From NCBI RefSeq assembly GCF_900169485.1, contig NZ_LT821227.1, positions 1,054,001-1,118,000 of the forward strand: a DNA stretch of 64,000 nt, in the 5' to 3' direction. Positions 18,585 to 26,194 of this stretch are shown piece after piece; position 1 is the first letter of the stretch, and each line of letters begins with the position of its first letter. Position numbers and translations under genes: made by a program. Origin of the DNA: Phoenicibacter congonensis (GTDB lineage: Bacteria > Actinomycetota > Coriobacteriia > Coriobacteriales > Eggerthellaceae). The notes under the pieces were generated by a model. The model made no database searches, had not been told where the DNA came from, and was given only the letters and a program-made list of their open reading frames with translations.

Positions 18585-19499
18585 ATGAAACTGCTTGTAA
18601 TCAACAACCAAGACTCTGGACTTTCTAATAAGTCAGTTTTTTCATATATGCGCCAAGTGTCACAGTTTGCCGATGAGATTACTGTGCGGTCTTGCTGTAG
18701 AAGCTGGGATCCTTCTGCTTTTTTGTATGATGCCGACGAATTTGATGCAGTAATTTGTGCTGGCGGTGACGGCACTTTCGCAGCACTATCTCACATGATG
18801 GCCTACACTGGAATTCCAATTCTTCCCTATCCTGCAGGAACTGCAAACTTGATGGCTTTAAACCTGTTTTTGCCAACCGACGATCCTGCTTTGGCAAAAA
18901 TTACATATCAAATGAAAACTCTAGATTTTGACTTAGGTGAGTTAACTCTCAGCAATGGTACAAAAAAAGGCTTCGCAATAATGGCAGGTGCTGGCTACGA
19001 TGCAACTATTATGCAGGAAGCTATTCCTGGAAAAAAGATTTTGGGCCCGCTTTCATATGCAACTGCTGCCCTGACCAACTTTGCTCCTCAGCATGCTGAC
19101 ATTATGTTAAACGTAGACGGTAAAGAAATTACCACGTCAGGTGTTGGTGTTTTACTAATCAATTTTTCGCGTATACAATTTGACCTTTCGGTTGTTCATG
19201 ACAACAATCCTGTTGATGGAATGTTTGACGTTGTTGTGTTTAACACTTCCGATGCTATTGGGCTGATTCCTGCTCTTTGGGCTGCCATACTTGATAAATC
19301 GGGCGATTTTCCTTCTCGCTCAGGTGCTTTTCAGGTCTTTAGCGGAAAGCATGTTGAAGTAGTAACTGACCCTCCTTTACAAATACAATTCGATGGTGAA
19401 CCTTCAAAACTAACAACTCCATTTTCTGCTGATATTTTGCCAAAAGCAGCAAGAATTATCGTCGGGTCTGACGCAATAAAGAATTTTTCCGAATATTAG
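18585..19499 (+). CDS. Diacylglycerol kinase family lipid kinase
   Basis: A 304-residue protein with the DAGK catalytic domain (DgkB/YegS family). The glycine-rich GGDGTF motif is near residue 60, followed by YPAGTANLMA and the later GAGYDATIM segment. It probably phosphorylates a membrane lipid such as diacylglycerol, using ATP at the membrane surface. The ATG at 18585 has AAAGGAG nine bases upstream; the earlier in-frame ATG at 18561 lacks one. A separate DgkA domain of the unrelated membrane type is fused to YbeY elsewhere in the window. Confidence 0.87.
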   Translation: MKLLVINNQDSGLSNKSVFSYMRQVSQFADEITVRSCCRSWDPSAFLYDADEFDAVICAGGDGTFAALSHMMAYTGIPILPYPAGTANLMALNLFLPTDDPALAKITYQMKTLDFDLGELTLSNGTKKGFAIMAGAGYDATIMQEAIPGKKILGPLSYATAALTNFAPQHADIMLNVDGKEITTSGVGVLLINFSRIQFDLSVVHDNNPVDGMFDVVVFNTSDAIGLIPALWAAILDKSGDFPSRSGAFQVFSGKHVEVVTDPPLQIQFDGEPSKLTTPFSADILPKAARIIVGSDAIKNFSEY

Positions 19500-19788
19500 G
19501 ATTTTGTCTATACTGCTCTGATGTTGATAATTTCTCTTTTTGCATCTCATTTATATTTACACCATCATCTCAGAGCTCGTTAGTTCGTTTAATGCTCTAA
19601 CTTTTTTTGACTTCTGTGGATTTGACATCTTTTGGACTTCGTTCAAACTCTCGTTTTTAACAACTTTTTAATCAAAAAAATAATTATCTTGCTCAGAATA
19701 AAAGATAGCTTCAGACACAATTTTTGTCCGAGTAGGAAAGATAAAATTAATGGTTTTTTGCACCTCAAAAATGCCTGTTTATGCGCTT

Positions 19789-19814
19789 AAAATTGTGTTA
19801 TCTAACACAATTTT
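19789..19814. repeat. Perfect inverted repeat with 12-bp arms
   Basis: AAAATTGTGTTA and TAACACAATTTT separated by two bases. As RNA it would fold with a TATCTA loop and, on the plus strand, be followed by a T-rich stretch after eight bases, so it could end the lipid-kinase transcript. The low GC makes this uncertain. Confidence 0.5.
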
Positions 19815-19846
19815 GTCTGAAATTTTTTCGTTTTAAGGATGGATAG

Positions 19847-19898
19847 AAGGAGCGAAAAGTGATCTGGGCGAGCAGAGTTTCGCGAAAACACGAGGGGG
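19847..19898 (+). repeat. Diverged ~50-bp direct repeat, copy A
   Basis: Starts AAGGAGCGAAAAG and contains TTTCGCGAAAACACGAGG. Aligns with copy B 199 bp downstream with two single-base gaps; both share AAGGAG-GAAAAG, ATCT, CGAG, TTTCG-GAAAAC and GAGG. The TCGCG-AAAA-CACGA part can form a small hairpin. Family unknown. Confidence 0.55.
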
Positions 19899-20045
19899 AA
19901 AGACTATATAACGTGTCATACTCTCAACGAAGCGATAATTCTTCTGAGAATTCAGATTTGCCCGAACGGAAATGTAGCTGACCTTTGCGTCGCGAAAATT
20001 ATGAAGGGTTCAAGCAAAGCGTTATAACCACTTCAGGCTTGATAT

Positions 20046-20098
20046 AAGGAGAGAAAAGCAATCTAAAACGAGTAAGATTTTCGTGAAAACGTGAGGAG
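20046..20098 (+). repeat. Diverged ~50-bp direct repeat, copy B
   Basis: Starts AAGGAGAGAAAAG and contains TTTTCGTGAAAACGTGAGG. Compared with copy A, the small stem TCGTG-AAAA-CGTGA keeps pairing through wobble pairs, which hints at RNA structure. It ends about 100 bp from tRNA-Cys. Confidence 0.55.
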
Positions 20099-20169
20099 CT
20101 GTGCTTGTGCATTGCCCAATCGTTTGTGTCAAAAAAATGACGTTCAGATTGATTTGCAGCGTCTGGAAC

Positions 20170-20194
20170 TTCCGTTTTTTGTTAAAAAACGGAA
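20170..20194 (-). terminator. Perfect 11-bp hairpin downstream of tRNA-Cys
   Basis: TTCCGTTTTTT and AAAAAACGGAA enclose a 3-nt loop, six bases after the tRNA-Cys CCA in its direction of transcription. The stem itself contains a T6 run. It probably ends the tRNA transcript, though it is not a classical GC-rich terminator. Confidence 0.55.
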
Positions 20195-20200
20195 CAATTT

Positions 20201-20274
20201 TGGAGGCGACGTCCGGATTCGAACCGGAGATGAAGGCTTTGCAGGCCTCTGCCTTACCACTTGGCCACGTCGCC
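20201..20274 (-). tRNA. tRNA-Cys (GCA)
   Basis: A 74-nt cloverleaf with encoded CCA. The acceptor stem GGCGACG pairs with CGTCGCC, the anticodon loop CTGCAAA gives GCA, and the T-loop reads GGTTCGAATCC. It lies directly downstream of tRNA-Gly on the same strand. Confidence 0.97.
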
Positions 20275-20277
20275 ATT

Positions 20278-20313
20278 TAAGAAAACAGCCAGCTCAAATT
20301 GATGAACTGGCTG
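20278..20313 (-). terminator. Hairpin with T-rich tail between the two tRNA genes
   Basis: CAGCCAG (20286-20292) pairs with CTGGCTG (20307-20313) around a 14-nt loop. In the minus direction the stem is followed by TTTTCTT. It could attenuate transcription from tRNA-Gly into tRNA-Cys or act as a processing site. Confidence 0.5.
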
Positions 20314-20325
20314 GTTTGTTAAAAA

Positions 20326-20401
20326 TGGAGCGGACAACGGGGTTCGAACCCGCGACCCCCACCTTGGCAAGGTGGTGCTCTACCAGCTGAGCCATGTCCG
20401 C
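20326..20401 (-). tRNA. tRNA-Gly (GCC)
   Basis: A 76-nt cloverleaf with encoded CCA. The acceptor stem GCGGACA pairs with TGTCCGC, the anticodon stem-loop is CCACC-TTGCCAA-GGTGG giving GCC, and the T-loop reads GGTTCGAACCC. Confidence 0.97.
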
Positions 20402-20492
20402 AAAGTGCTTGAGCCATCCCCAAGCGCGTTAATTATTCTACAACATAACTTTCACTAAAGTGTCGCAAAAACTAAAAATAATTTAAAAATTT

Positions 20493-21311
20493 TTAAGCCT
20501 GCTTCTTGTGGTAAACGAACCAGTATGCAAGGCCAACAAGAATAGCGCCACCAACAATGTTTCCAGGAATGCTAGCAGAGAGATTGTAGAGAATGCCTGT
20601 GATGTCTACTTTTGAAGGGTCTGCAACCATTCCCATTGGGAGGAAGAACATGTTTGCAACGCAGTGCTCAAAGCCGCATGCAACGAATGCTGAAATAGGA
20701 AGAATAATGCCGACAACTTTATCAACAATAGTTTTTCCAGCAAAGCCAATCCAAACAGCCAAACACACTAACATATTACAAAGAATGCCACGGAAGAAAA
20801 TTTGAACCCATGGAAGGCCAATCTTTCCAGCAGCAACAGTTGCCATGTTTGCGCCAATCGTAGAATCGCCTGCTTTTATGCCTGCTATTCCAGCCATTGC
20901 TACGATAAACACGAGGAGCAACGAACCTACAAGGTTTCCAAGAATAACAATAATCCAATTCTTGAGTAGCCCACCCCAGGTAATCTTTTTGCTTGCAAGA
21001 GCCGCAACCATGAGAGAGTTGCCAGTGAAGAGTTCAGCACCACAGCAAATAACAAGAGCGAGTCCTAAGCAGAAGCAAATGCCACCAACAAGCTTCTTAA
21101 CACCAAAAGTTAAAGTTGGATCTGCTGTGAACGTCAAAAAGAATGTTGCACCAAAACCAATAAACACACCAGCAGCCATTGCAAGAACGAAGCATTTTGC
21201 TGGTGAGAGTCCAACTTTACCGACTGCAACGGTTTCGCACTTTGCTTCGATTGCTGCAGGAGCCAAACAGTCAGACTTTACTCCTTCCAAATCCTTTACT
21301 TCAATTGCCAT
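20493..21311 (-). CDS. focA: Formate/nitrite transporter family channel (FocA-like)
   Basis: A 272-residue membrane protein of the FNT family with six predicted helices. Typical blocks are AGVFIGFGATFFL, GAELFTGN, a WGGLLKNW segment, GILCNMLVCLAVW and the gating-loop histidine region ACGFEHCVANMF. FNT channels carry formate in or out depending on pH. Its place at the end of a formate hydrogenlyase operon makes formate the most likely substrate. AAAGGAG precedes the ATG at 21311. The unusual soluble N-terminus (about 35 residues) may gate the pore, as in enteric FocA. Confidence 0.92.
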   Translation of the reverse strand: MAIEVKDLEGVKSDCLAPAAIEAKCETVAVGKVGLSPAKCFVLAMAAGVFIGFGATFFLTFTADPTLTFGVKKLVGGICFCLGLALVICCGAELFTGNSLMVAALASKKITWGGLLKNWIIVILGNLVGSLLLVFIVAMAGIAGIKAGDSTIGANMATVAAGKIGLPWVQIFFRGILCNMLVCLAVWIGFAGKTIVDKVVGIILPISAFVACGFEHCVANMFFLPMGMVADPSKVDITGILYNLSASIPGNIVGGAILVGLAYWFVYHKKQA

Positions 21312-21350
21312 AATACCAATCTCCTTTCATTTGCTAAAATGACAAATTCC

Positions 21351-21872
21351 CTAGCTTAAAGGGGAAATTTCATCGAATCCCCTGTCGCCGTGTATAGCAT
21401 AGTAAACTTGCATAACCGAATCTTTAACTTTTGGTGTGAGAGGTCCGAAAAACTCGGTATGTGCAGGTTGAATTCCAATAAAAATTAGGTTGTTGCAGGC
21501 GTTTTCTAATTGTGAAAGCAAATGGGTTATCGGCATTGAATGTGTAGTAAACAAAAAGCTTGTCTTAACATCTTCTTTTTTGATTTTTCTAATAGAACCT
21601 GGCTCTAGGCCCATGTCAGCAGCATCAATCATCAGAATCGTGTCTGGATGCATTCTGCGCAAATAACCTATTTCGTTTTCTGGGGTTTGATCGCCCTCAA
21701 CTAACGTCCAACCATCGATTGGATTGTCGTTAAAGAGTTTTGCGAGATAGGGTCCCGCGGCATCGTCACCGCGAAGAACACTCCCAACTGTAAAAAGAAC
21801 CCTCTCAGGGGTTTTTTTGGGAAGAATAATTTCATCAATTAAATTGTCATCTGTGTTGAGAAAGTCATCCAT
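21351..21872 (-). CDS. hycI: Hydrogenase maturation protease HycI
   Basis: A 173-residue endopeptidase of the HybD/HycI family. It cuts the C-terminal extension from the hydrogenase large subunit after nickel insertion. The motifs GSVLRGDDAAGP, MIDAADMG and the TTHSMPIT region carry the usual nickel-sensing residues. The start at 21872 overlaps the hycH stop by one base (TAATG), indicating coupling; an upstream TTG at 21902 is less likely. Its substrate must be HyfG, since the Ech large subunit here lacks an extension. Confidence 0.9.
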   Translation of the reverse strand: MDDFLNTDDNLIDEIILPKKTPERVLFTVGSVLRGDDAAGPYLAKLFNDNPIDGWTLVEGDQTPENEIGYLRRMHPDTILMIDAADMGLEPGSIRKIKKEDVKTSFLFTTHSMPITHLLSQLENACNNLIFIGIQPAHTEFFGPLTPKVKDSVMQVYYAIHGDRGFDEISPLS

Positions 21873-22414
21873 TATCTTGTTGTTACCCGTCTTGCAAGGC
21901 AATAGACTTGTGGTTCACATTTGATATCATTCATAAGTTTTATAAATGCAGCCCTAAATTCATCTATATTTCCAACTCTCACGTCTTTGTACCTGTCATC
22001 ACTTGAAGGTTTTGAGAAAGAAAAGTCATCATCAAAACTAGCCTGCTCCATAGCCTCGACTAGCATGTTGGTGTCTTCTTTCATTATTTGAATCTCTCCA
22101 AATTTTTCGATTCTTGTGAGCTTAAATTTAGCATCACCTTCAGATAGAGAGTCACAAATTTTATCGAAAGTCGCTCTATCTAAAGCAAGTTTTGGTTCAA
22201 AACAGTCGATGACGCCAGTGTTGTGGCCCATTGAAAGTGTATAGTAAATCACATCCCTAGCTTCTTTAGGGATGTCCGTCTTATCTTCGACAAACTTTTT
22301 TCCTAAGAGATAAAAAACAACATCAGTTGCTGTTAGAGCGTCGGTAGTGTGAACTGCCGTGTCCCTAACAGCTTCTGCGTTTTGAGACCTAATGTTGTTA
22401 GTTAAAAGAGTCAC
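21872..22414 (-). CDS. hycH: Formate hydrogenlyase maturation protein HycH
   Basis: A 180-residue protein that resembles E. coli HycH, including the block YYTLSMGHNTGVIDCFE and the later KFGEIQIMKEDTNML. HycH is needed for processing or assembly of the large hydrogenase subunit, with an unclear mechanism. It starts 2 bp after hyfI and overlaps hycI. The protein is longer than enteric HycH (about 136) because of an N-terminal extension and an insert near residue 140. Confidence 0.85.
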   Translation of the reverse strand: MTLLTNNIRSQNAEAVRDTAVHTTDALTATDVVFYLLGKKFVEDKTDIPKEARDVIYYTLSMGHNTGVIDCFEPKLALDRATFDKICDSLSEGDAKFKLTRIEKFGEIQIMKEDTNMLVEAMEQASFDDDFSFSKPSSDDRYKDVRVGNIDEFRAAFIKLMNDIKCEPQVYCLARRVTTR

Positions 22415-22416
22415 TT

Positions 22417-23190
22417 TTATGCAACAATTTTTGACTGAAGAAGATTCTTTAAGTCGGTAAACACCTCAACTTTTCTAGGATCACTTTCACCAGCAATTAG
22501 TGCATCTGCTCGAGTCAAAGCATCACCATCACCTGAGGTTAGCGATTCCATAAATTCGTTTACGATTTGAGCGCCAGAATAATATCCACTCATTAAACGT
22601 GCTTCGCGCTCAAAAGCAACTCTAATTTTGTATGGAATGTCTGGGAAAGCTGGAGGGAATGCAAACCCAGTTTCTTGATGATGTGACTCATGAAGTTTTT
22701 GATCCAAAAGCCCAAGAGTAATTGCAAATCCATAAATAGTTTGTGCTGGAGTTGGAGGGCAACCGGGAATGTAAACATCAACTGGAATAATTTTGTCAGT
22801 ACCTCCCCACACACAATAATTGTCGTGGAAAATACCGCCTGTGCATCCGCAGGCACCATAGGAGACAACTAGCTTTGGCTCTGGTGCAGCCTCATAAGCG
22901 CGAATTGCAGGTAATCTCATTGCACGCGTCATTGCGCCTGTGTAGACAAGAATGTCAGCATGACGTGGTGAAGGTGTGTTTTTAATGCCAAAGCGTTCTG
23001 CATCAAACACCGATGTGATTGTTGCAAAAATCTCAATTTCGCAGCCATTGCATCCACCGCAGTCAACACGATAAATATAAACTGATTTCTTAATGTCATT
23101 TAACAGTTTTGCTTTAGCTTCAGCTACCTTTTCATCTAACTCAATCTTTGTTGGCTGAAATTGAAGTGAAGGGAAGTTATCTTCAATCAT
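22417..23190 (-). CDS. hyfI: Group 4 [NiFe] hydrogenase small subunit (HyfI/HycG, NuoB-like)
   Basis: A 257-residue protein related to complex I NuoB, carrying the single [4Fe-4S] cluster next to the NiFe site. Cluster cysteines are seen in CGGCNGCEIE, in GACGCTGGIF and in PGCPPTP. It transfers electrons from the ferredoxin subunits to the active site in HyfG. The start codon overlaps the hyfH stop by one base (TAATG). The final 60 residues are extra relative to a minimal NuoB. Confidence 0.92.
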   Translation of the reverse strand: MIEDNFPSLQFQPTKIELDEKVAEAKAKLLNDIKKSVYIYRVDCGGCNGCEIEIFATITSVFDAERFGIKNTPSPRHADILVYTGAMTRAMRLPAIRAYEAAPEPKLVVSYGACGCTGGIFHDNYCVWGGTDKIIPVDVYIPGCPPTPAQTIYGFAITLGLLDQKLHESHHQETGFAFPPAFPDIPYKIRVAFEREARLMSGYYSGAQIVNEFMESLTSGDGDALTRADALIAGESDPRKVEVFTDLKNLLQSKIVA

Positions 23191-23720
23191 TATCTGCCCC
23201 CTCTCGAAGCTCGTTTTGCTGCCTCAGCATCATTTCTTCTCCTGCAATCTTCGCACAGGTCACAAGCATCTATGCTTGCAGCAGTTTCTCCGCCTATTGC
23301 GAGAAGAATTTGTTTGCCATATTCAACTTCTTTTTCAGAAGCATAAGGTTTCCCACATTGAGCACACTTCTTAATAGGGTATGAGCAACTCTCTGTCAAG
23401 TCTGGCTTGCTCATTACAGCAAGTTCAAACTCGTTTTTGAGTTCAATTGCATCTACTGGGCAAACCTCATGGCACCTTCCGCAGAATATGCAACGACCAT
23501 ATGAAATGTCCCAAACTACGTTCTCACTGTTTTCGTCAAGCGACATTGTGATTGCATTTGGTGGGCAAGCGATTGCGCAAGCGCCACATGCAATACAAGC
23601 AGCTTCAACATGCTCAGGTTTACCACGGTAGCCGTCAGGCAAATCTAGCGGTGCTGCAGGATATTTTATCGTTGCGTCACCAGCATCGCTGATTTCTTTA
23701 AAAAGATTCAAAAAACCCAT
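23190..23720 (-). CDS. hyfH: Hydrogenase 4Fe-4S subunit (HyfH/HycF, NuoI-like)
   Basis: A 176-residue ferredoxin-type subunit with two [4Fe-4S] motifs, CIACGACAIACP and CIFCGRCHEVCP, at about residues 40-95. A C-terminal cysteine-rich segment (CAQCGKPY, CDLCEDC) may bind zinc, as in HycF. It passes electrons between the peripheral ferredoxins and HyfI. GGGGGAG precedes the ATG at 23720. Confidence 0.92.
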   Translation of the reverse strand: MGFLNLFKEISDAGDATIKYPAAPLDLPDGYRGKPEHVEAACIACGACAIACPPNAITMSLDENSENVVWDISYGRCIFCGRCHEVCPVDAIELKNEFELAVMSKPDLTESCSYPIKKCAQCGKPYASEKEVEYGKQILLAIGGETAASIDACDLCEDCRRRNDAEAAKRASRGGR

Positions 23721-23738
23721 TATCTACACTCCCCCATC

Positions 23739-25472
23739 CTAGTCTTTCAATGGTGAATGTTTACGATTAGCAGCATAGTCTTCAAGCTGCTGCTTGCTAA
23801 TCGTTTTTTCCTTATGTGTCTTAACGTCGCAAATTGTGACACGGTCAGTGCATGAATAGCAAGGATCCATTGACCCGATGATAACTGCAGCATCAGAAAC
23901 TGTGTTTCCTTGCAATGCATAACGCAAAACTGGCCAGTTTGAATATGTTGCAGCTTTTGCTCTCCAACGATATACCTTTTGGTTGTCGCCAGTCATAGAC
24001 CAGTGCATGTCTTCTCCACGAGGTGCTTCAGTAAAGCCCATTGCGAATTTACCTGGTTCATACTTGAAGTCTTGCGTAAGAATTGGACCACTTGGAAGAC
24101 CGTTCACGAGCTGCTCAATCATTGTTATTGAGTCAAGGAACTCACCAATTCTAACTGTCGTTCTACCTAAGACGTCACATGAATCGGCTGAGTGCGCTTT
24201 AAGTCCCTCAATGTATTTATATCCAGAGAATGGATGATCAAAACGAACATCACGAGCAAAACCAGAGCCACGAACCATAGGGCCAACAGGACTAAAATCA
24301 CGGCAAACTTTTCTGTCAAGATGGCCAACGCCTTTAGTTCTTGATTCAAAGTTTGGCGTTGTTGTCAACATGGAAACCAAACGTGTAACTTCTTCACGAA
24401 GCTCACCTACAAGTTTTAGCGTTGCTTTTCTGTGATCTTCAAGAATATCACGACGAACGCCACCAATGAGATTCATGCCATATGTCTTGCGAGCACCTGT
24501 GAGAAGCTGAGCCAAGTCCATAGCTTTCTCACGAACTCTGAAGAAGTGCATAAAACCTGTGTCAAAGCCACAATAGTGACAGACGAGACCAAGGTTGAGC
24601 AAGTGTGAGTGAAGTCTTTCAACTTCAAGGAAAATCGCTCTTAAATATTCTGCACGCTTTGGAATTTCGATTCCCATTGCATTTTCAATTGTTTGCACAT
24701 ATGCAACGCTGTGAGCAAAACCGCAAATTCCGCAAATTCTGTCTGACAAGAAAGGAATCTGATCATATGTCATGCGAGCTTCTGCAACCTTTTCCATGCC
24801 ACGATGTGCATAGAACAAGCGGTAGTCGGCGTCAACAATGTTTTCGCCTTCGCAGAACAAGCGGAAGTGACCTGGTTCGTCTGATGTGATGTGTAAAGGA
24901 CCCATTGGAATTTCTGTTGGATCTTCAACACCCGACTCGTCCAAAAACTCATAGTTTTCGACGTCAACGGCAGGTTCAGGACGATGGCGATAATCCATCG
25001 AGTCTTTTAACAGAGGATGAAGTCCGTCTGGCCAGTCGTCTGGCAAAACAAGGCGACGAGCGTCTGGAAGCCCAACTGCTTTTAGACCCATCATGTCGTA
25101 TGCTTCGCGCTCTGACCAAACACAAGCTGGAACGCGTGGTGTCACCGATGGAAACTCGCGCGTGATTGGGTCGACTTTAGTGCGAACTGTCAGATAGCAC
25201 TTGTCTTCCTCTTCCATGCTCATTAAATAGTAAAGACGGAAATAACCATTAAGGTGTCTTTCGTCGTTTACAACCATGTCTGGAATCCAGCCGCCGCGGT
25301 TGTAATACATAAACTCAACGCACTCAGGAAGTTTCTCAGTTGGAACATCAACTGTTACCTGGTCCTCAGTTTGCCAAGTGGCTTCCAGAACTGAACCTGG
25401 AATTGCCGCGGCCATTGCTTTAACGTGGCTCTCGCCACGACGCAACCCATTAGTTGAATTTGCCTCAGGCAT
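23739..25472 (-). CDS. hyfG: Group 4a [NiFe] hydrogenase large subunit (HyfG/HycE, NuoCD fusion)
   Basis: A 577-residue fusion of a NuoC-like N-terminal domain (to about residue 170) and a NuoD-like catalytic domain. The nickel ligands are in RICGICGF (about residue 240) and DPCYSCTDR. About 35 residues follow the second motif, the cleavable extension processed by HycI. It makes H2 from protons using formate-derived electrons. Two tandem ATGs occur behind GGAGG; the second (25472) has the better spacing. The 5' end overlaps the preceding ferredoxin gene's Shine-Dalgarno region. Confidence 0.95.
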   Translation of the reverse strand: MPEANSTNGLRRGESHVKAMAAAIPGSVLEATWQTEDQVTVDVPTEKLPECVEFMYYNRGGWIPDMVVNDERHLNGYFRLYYLMSMEEEDKCYLTVRTKVDPITREFPSVTPRVPACVWSEREAYDMMGLKAVGLPDARRLVLPDDWPDGLHPLLKDSMDYRHRPEPAVDVENYEFLDESGVEDPTEIPMGPLHITSDEPGHFRLFCEGENIVDADYRLFYAHRGMEKVAEARMTYDQIPFLSDRICGICGFAHSVAYVQTIENAMGIEIPKRAEYLRAIFLEVERLHSHLLNLGLVCHYCGFDTGFMHFFRVREKAMDLAQLLTGARKTYGMNLIGGVRRDILEDHRKATLKLVGELREEVTRLVSMLTTTPNFESRTKGVGHLDRKVCRDFSPVGPMVRGSGFARDVRFDHPFSGYKYIEGLKAHSADSCDVLGRTTVRIGEFLDSITMIEQLVNGLPSGPILTQDFKYEPGKFAMGFTEAPRGEDMHWSMTGDNQKVYRWRAKAATYSNWPVLRYALQGNTVSDAAVIIGSMDPCYSCTDRVTICDVKTHKEKTISKQQLEDYAANRKHSPLKD

Positions 25473-25494
25473 CATCTCACCTCCGTTTTGAAGA

Positions 25495-26130
25495 TTATTC
25501 ATAATCTTCCTTAACTTCCCTGACCTTAGTCAACGTTTCTTCAAAACGTGTAACTTTAGACCTAGTCACATTAATGACCTCGGTGGCTTTCGCCTCTTTC
25601 TTCATCTTTTCTTTCTTCTCAGCAGCGCCACTGAATTCTGTGACTAATGAGAGAGCCTTTGTGGGGCACACCGCAACGCAGTGCGGCCCCAGTTCAGGAT
25701 CATAGGCACAAAGATCGCATTTAACTGCACAAGTCGGAACGCCAATCTCCCACTTTAACATTGAGGATGTGCTCTCAGGCATGTTAGGGATGTTGTTGCA
25801 AATACCAGCGACCCCACCAATGCCAGTTCCAGATGGATGAATCGCTCCAAAAGGACAAACGCAAGCGCAAAGTTTGCAGCCAATGCAAGTCTGTTCATTT
25901 ACTTTAATTCTGTCGCCCTCATGAGTAATTGCATTTACAGGACAGACAGCCAAGCAAGGTGCTCCCTCGCAGTGATGACATGTGATGGAAGCAGTTACAT
26001 CCTTTGTAAAAACTACAGAAAGGCGTGGCTCTGCTTGCTCACCAACGCTCGCATGTCCAGCAGAACATGCAGCCTGGCAGGTCCCGCAGCCAATACACCT
26101 GTTGGTGTTTATCGATATGAATGAGTTCAT
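25495..26130 (-). CDS. hyfA: 4Fe-4S ferredoxin-type electron carrier (HyfA/HydN-like)
   Basis: A 211-residue protein with four cysteine motifs for [4Fe-4S] clusters: CIGCGTCQAAC, CHHCEGAPCLAVCP, CIGCKLCACVCP and CDLCAYD...HCVAVCP. The last 45 residues are charged (KKEKMKKEAK) and probably helical. It sits between fdhF and hyfG, so it likely carries electrons from formate dehydrogenase to the hydrogenase. A second similar protein is encoded on the other side of fdhF; which one contacts FdhF directly cannot be told. Confidence 0.9.
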   Translation of the reverse strand: MNSFISINTNRCIGCGTCQAACSAGHASVGEQAEPRLSVVFTKDVTASITCHHCEGAPCLAVCPVNAITHEGDRIKVNEQTCIGCKLCACVCPFGAIHPSGTGIGGVAGICNNIPNMPESTSSMLKWEIGVPTCAVKCDLCAYDPELGPHCVAVCPTKALSLVTEFSGAAEKKEKMKKEAKATEVINVTRSKVTRFEETLTKVREVKEDYE

Positions 26131-26194
26131 TTAAGTCCTCTTTCTAAATCGGTTTGGATAATACTAATTACTCAGATTCCAAACAGAAATCTAA

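Larger units (their letters stand above)
19500..20200. other. 700-bp region without a recognised gene, carrying hairpins and a diverged repeat pair
   Basis: No frame over about 30 codons looks real. The first 320 bp are AT-rich and hold two copies of ACACAATTTT(T)GTC, at 19716-19728 and 19805-19817. The part from about 19840 to 20130 has higher G content, two similar ~50-bp blocks and several short stems, for example AATTCT/AGAATT at 19937-19952 and CTTTGC/GCAAAG at 19983-20019. The latter resembles a structured RNA or an intergenic repeat family rather than coding DNA. No known RNA family was recognised. Confidence 0.5.

Noticed and set aside
19500-20200. CRISPR array or known structured RNA (tmRNA, RNase P, SRP, 6S)
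   Set aside because: Only two diverged repeat copies occur, without regular spacers, and no signature of those RNAs was seen by eye.
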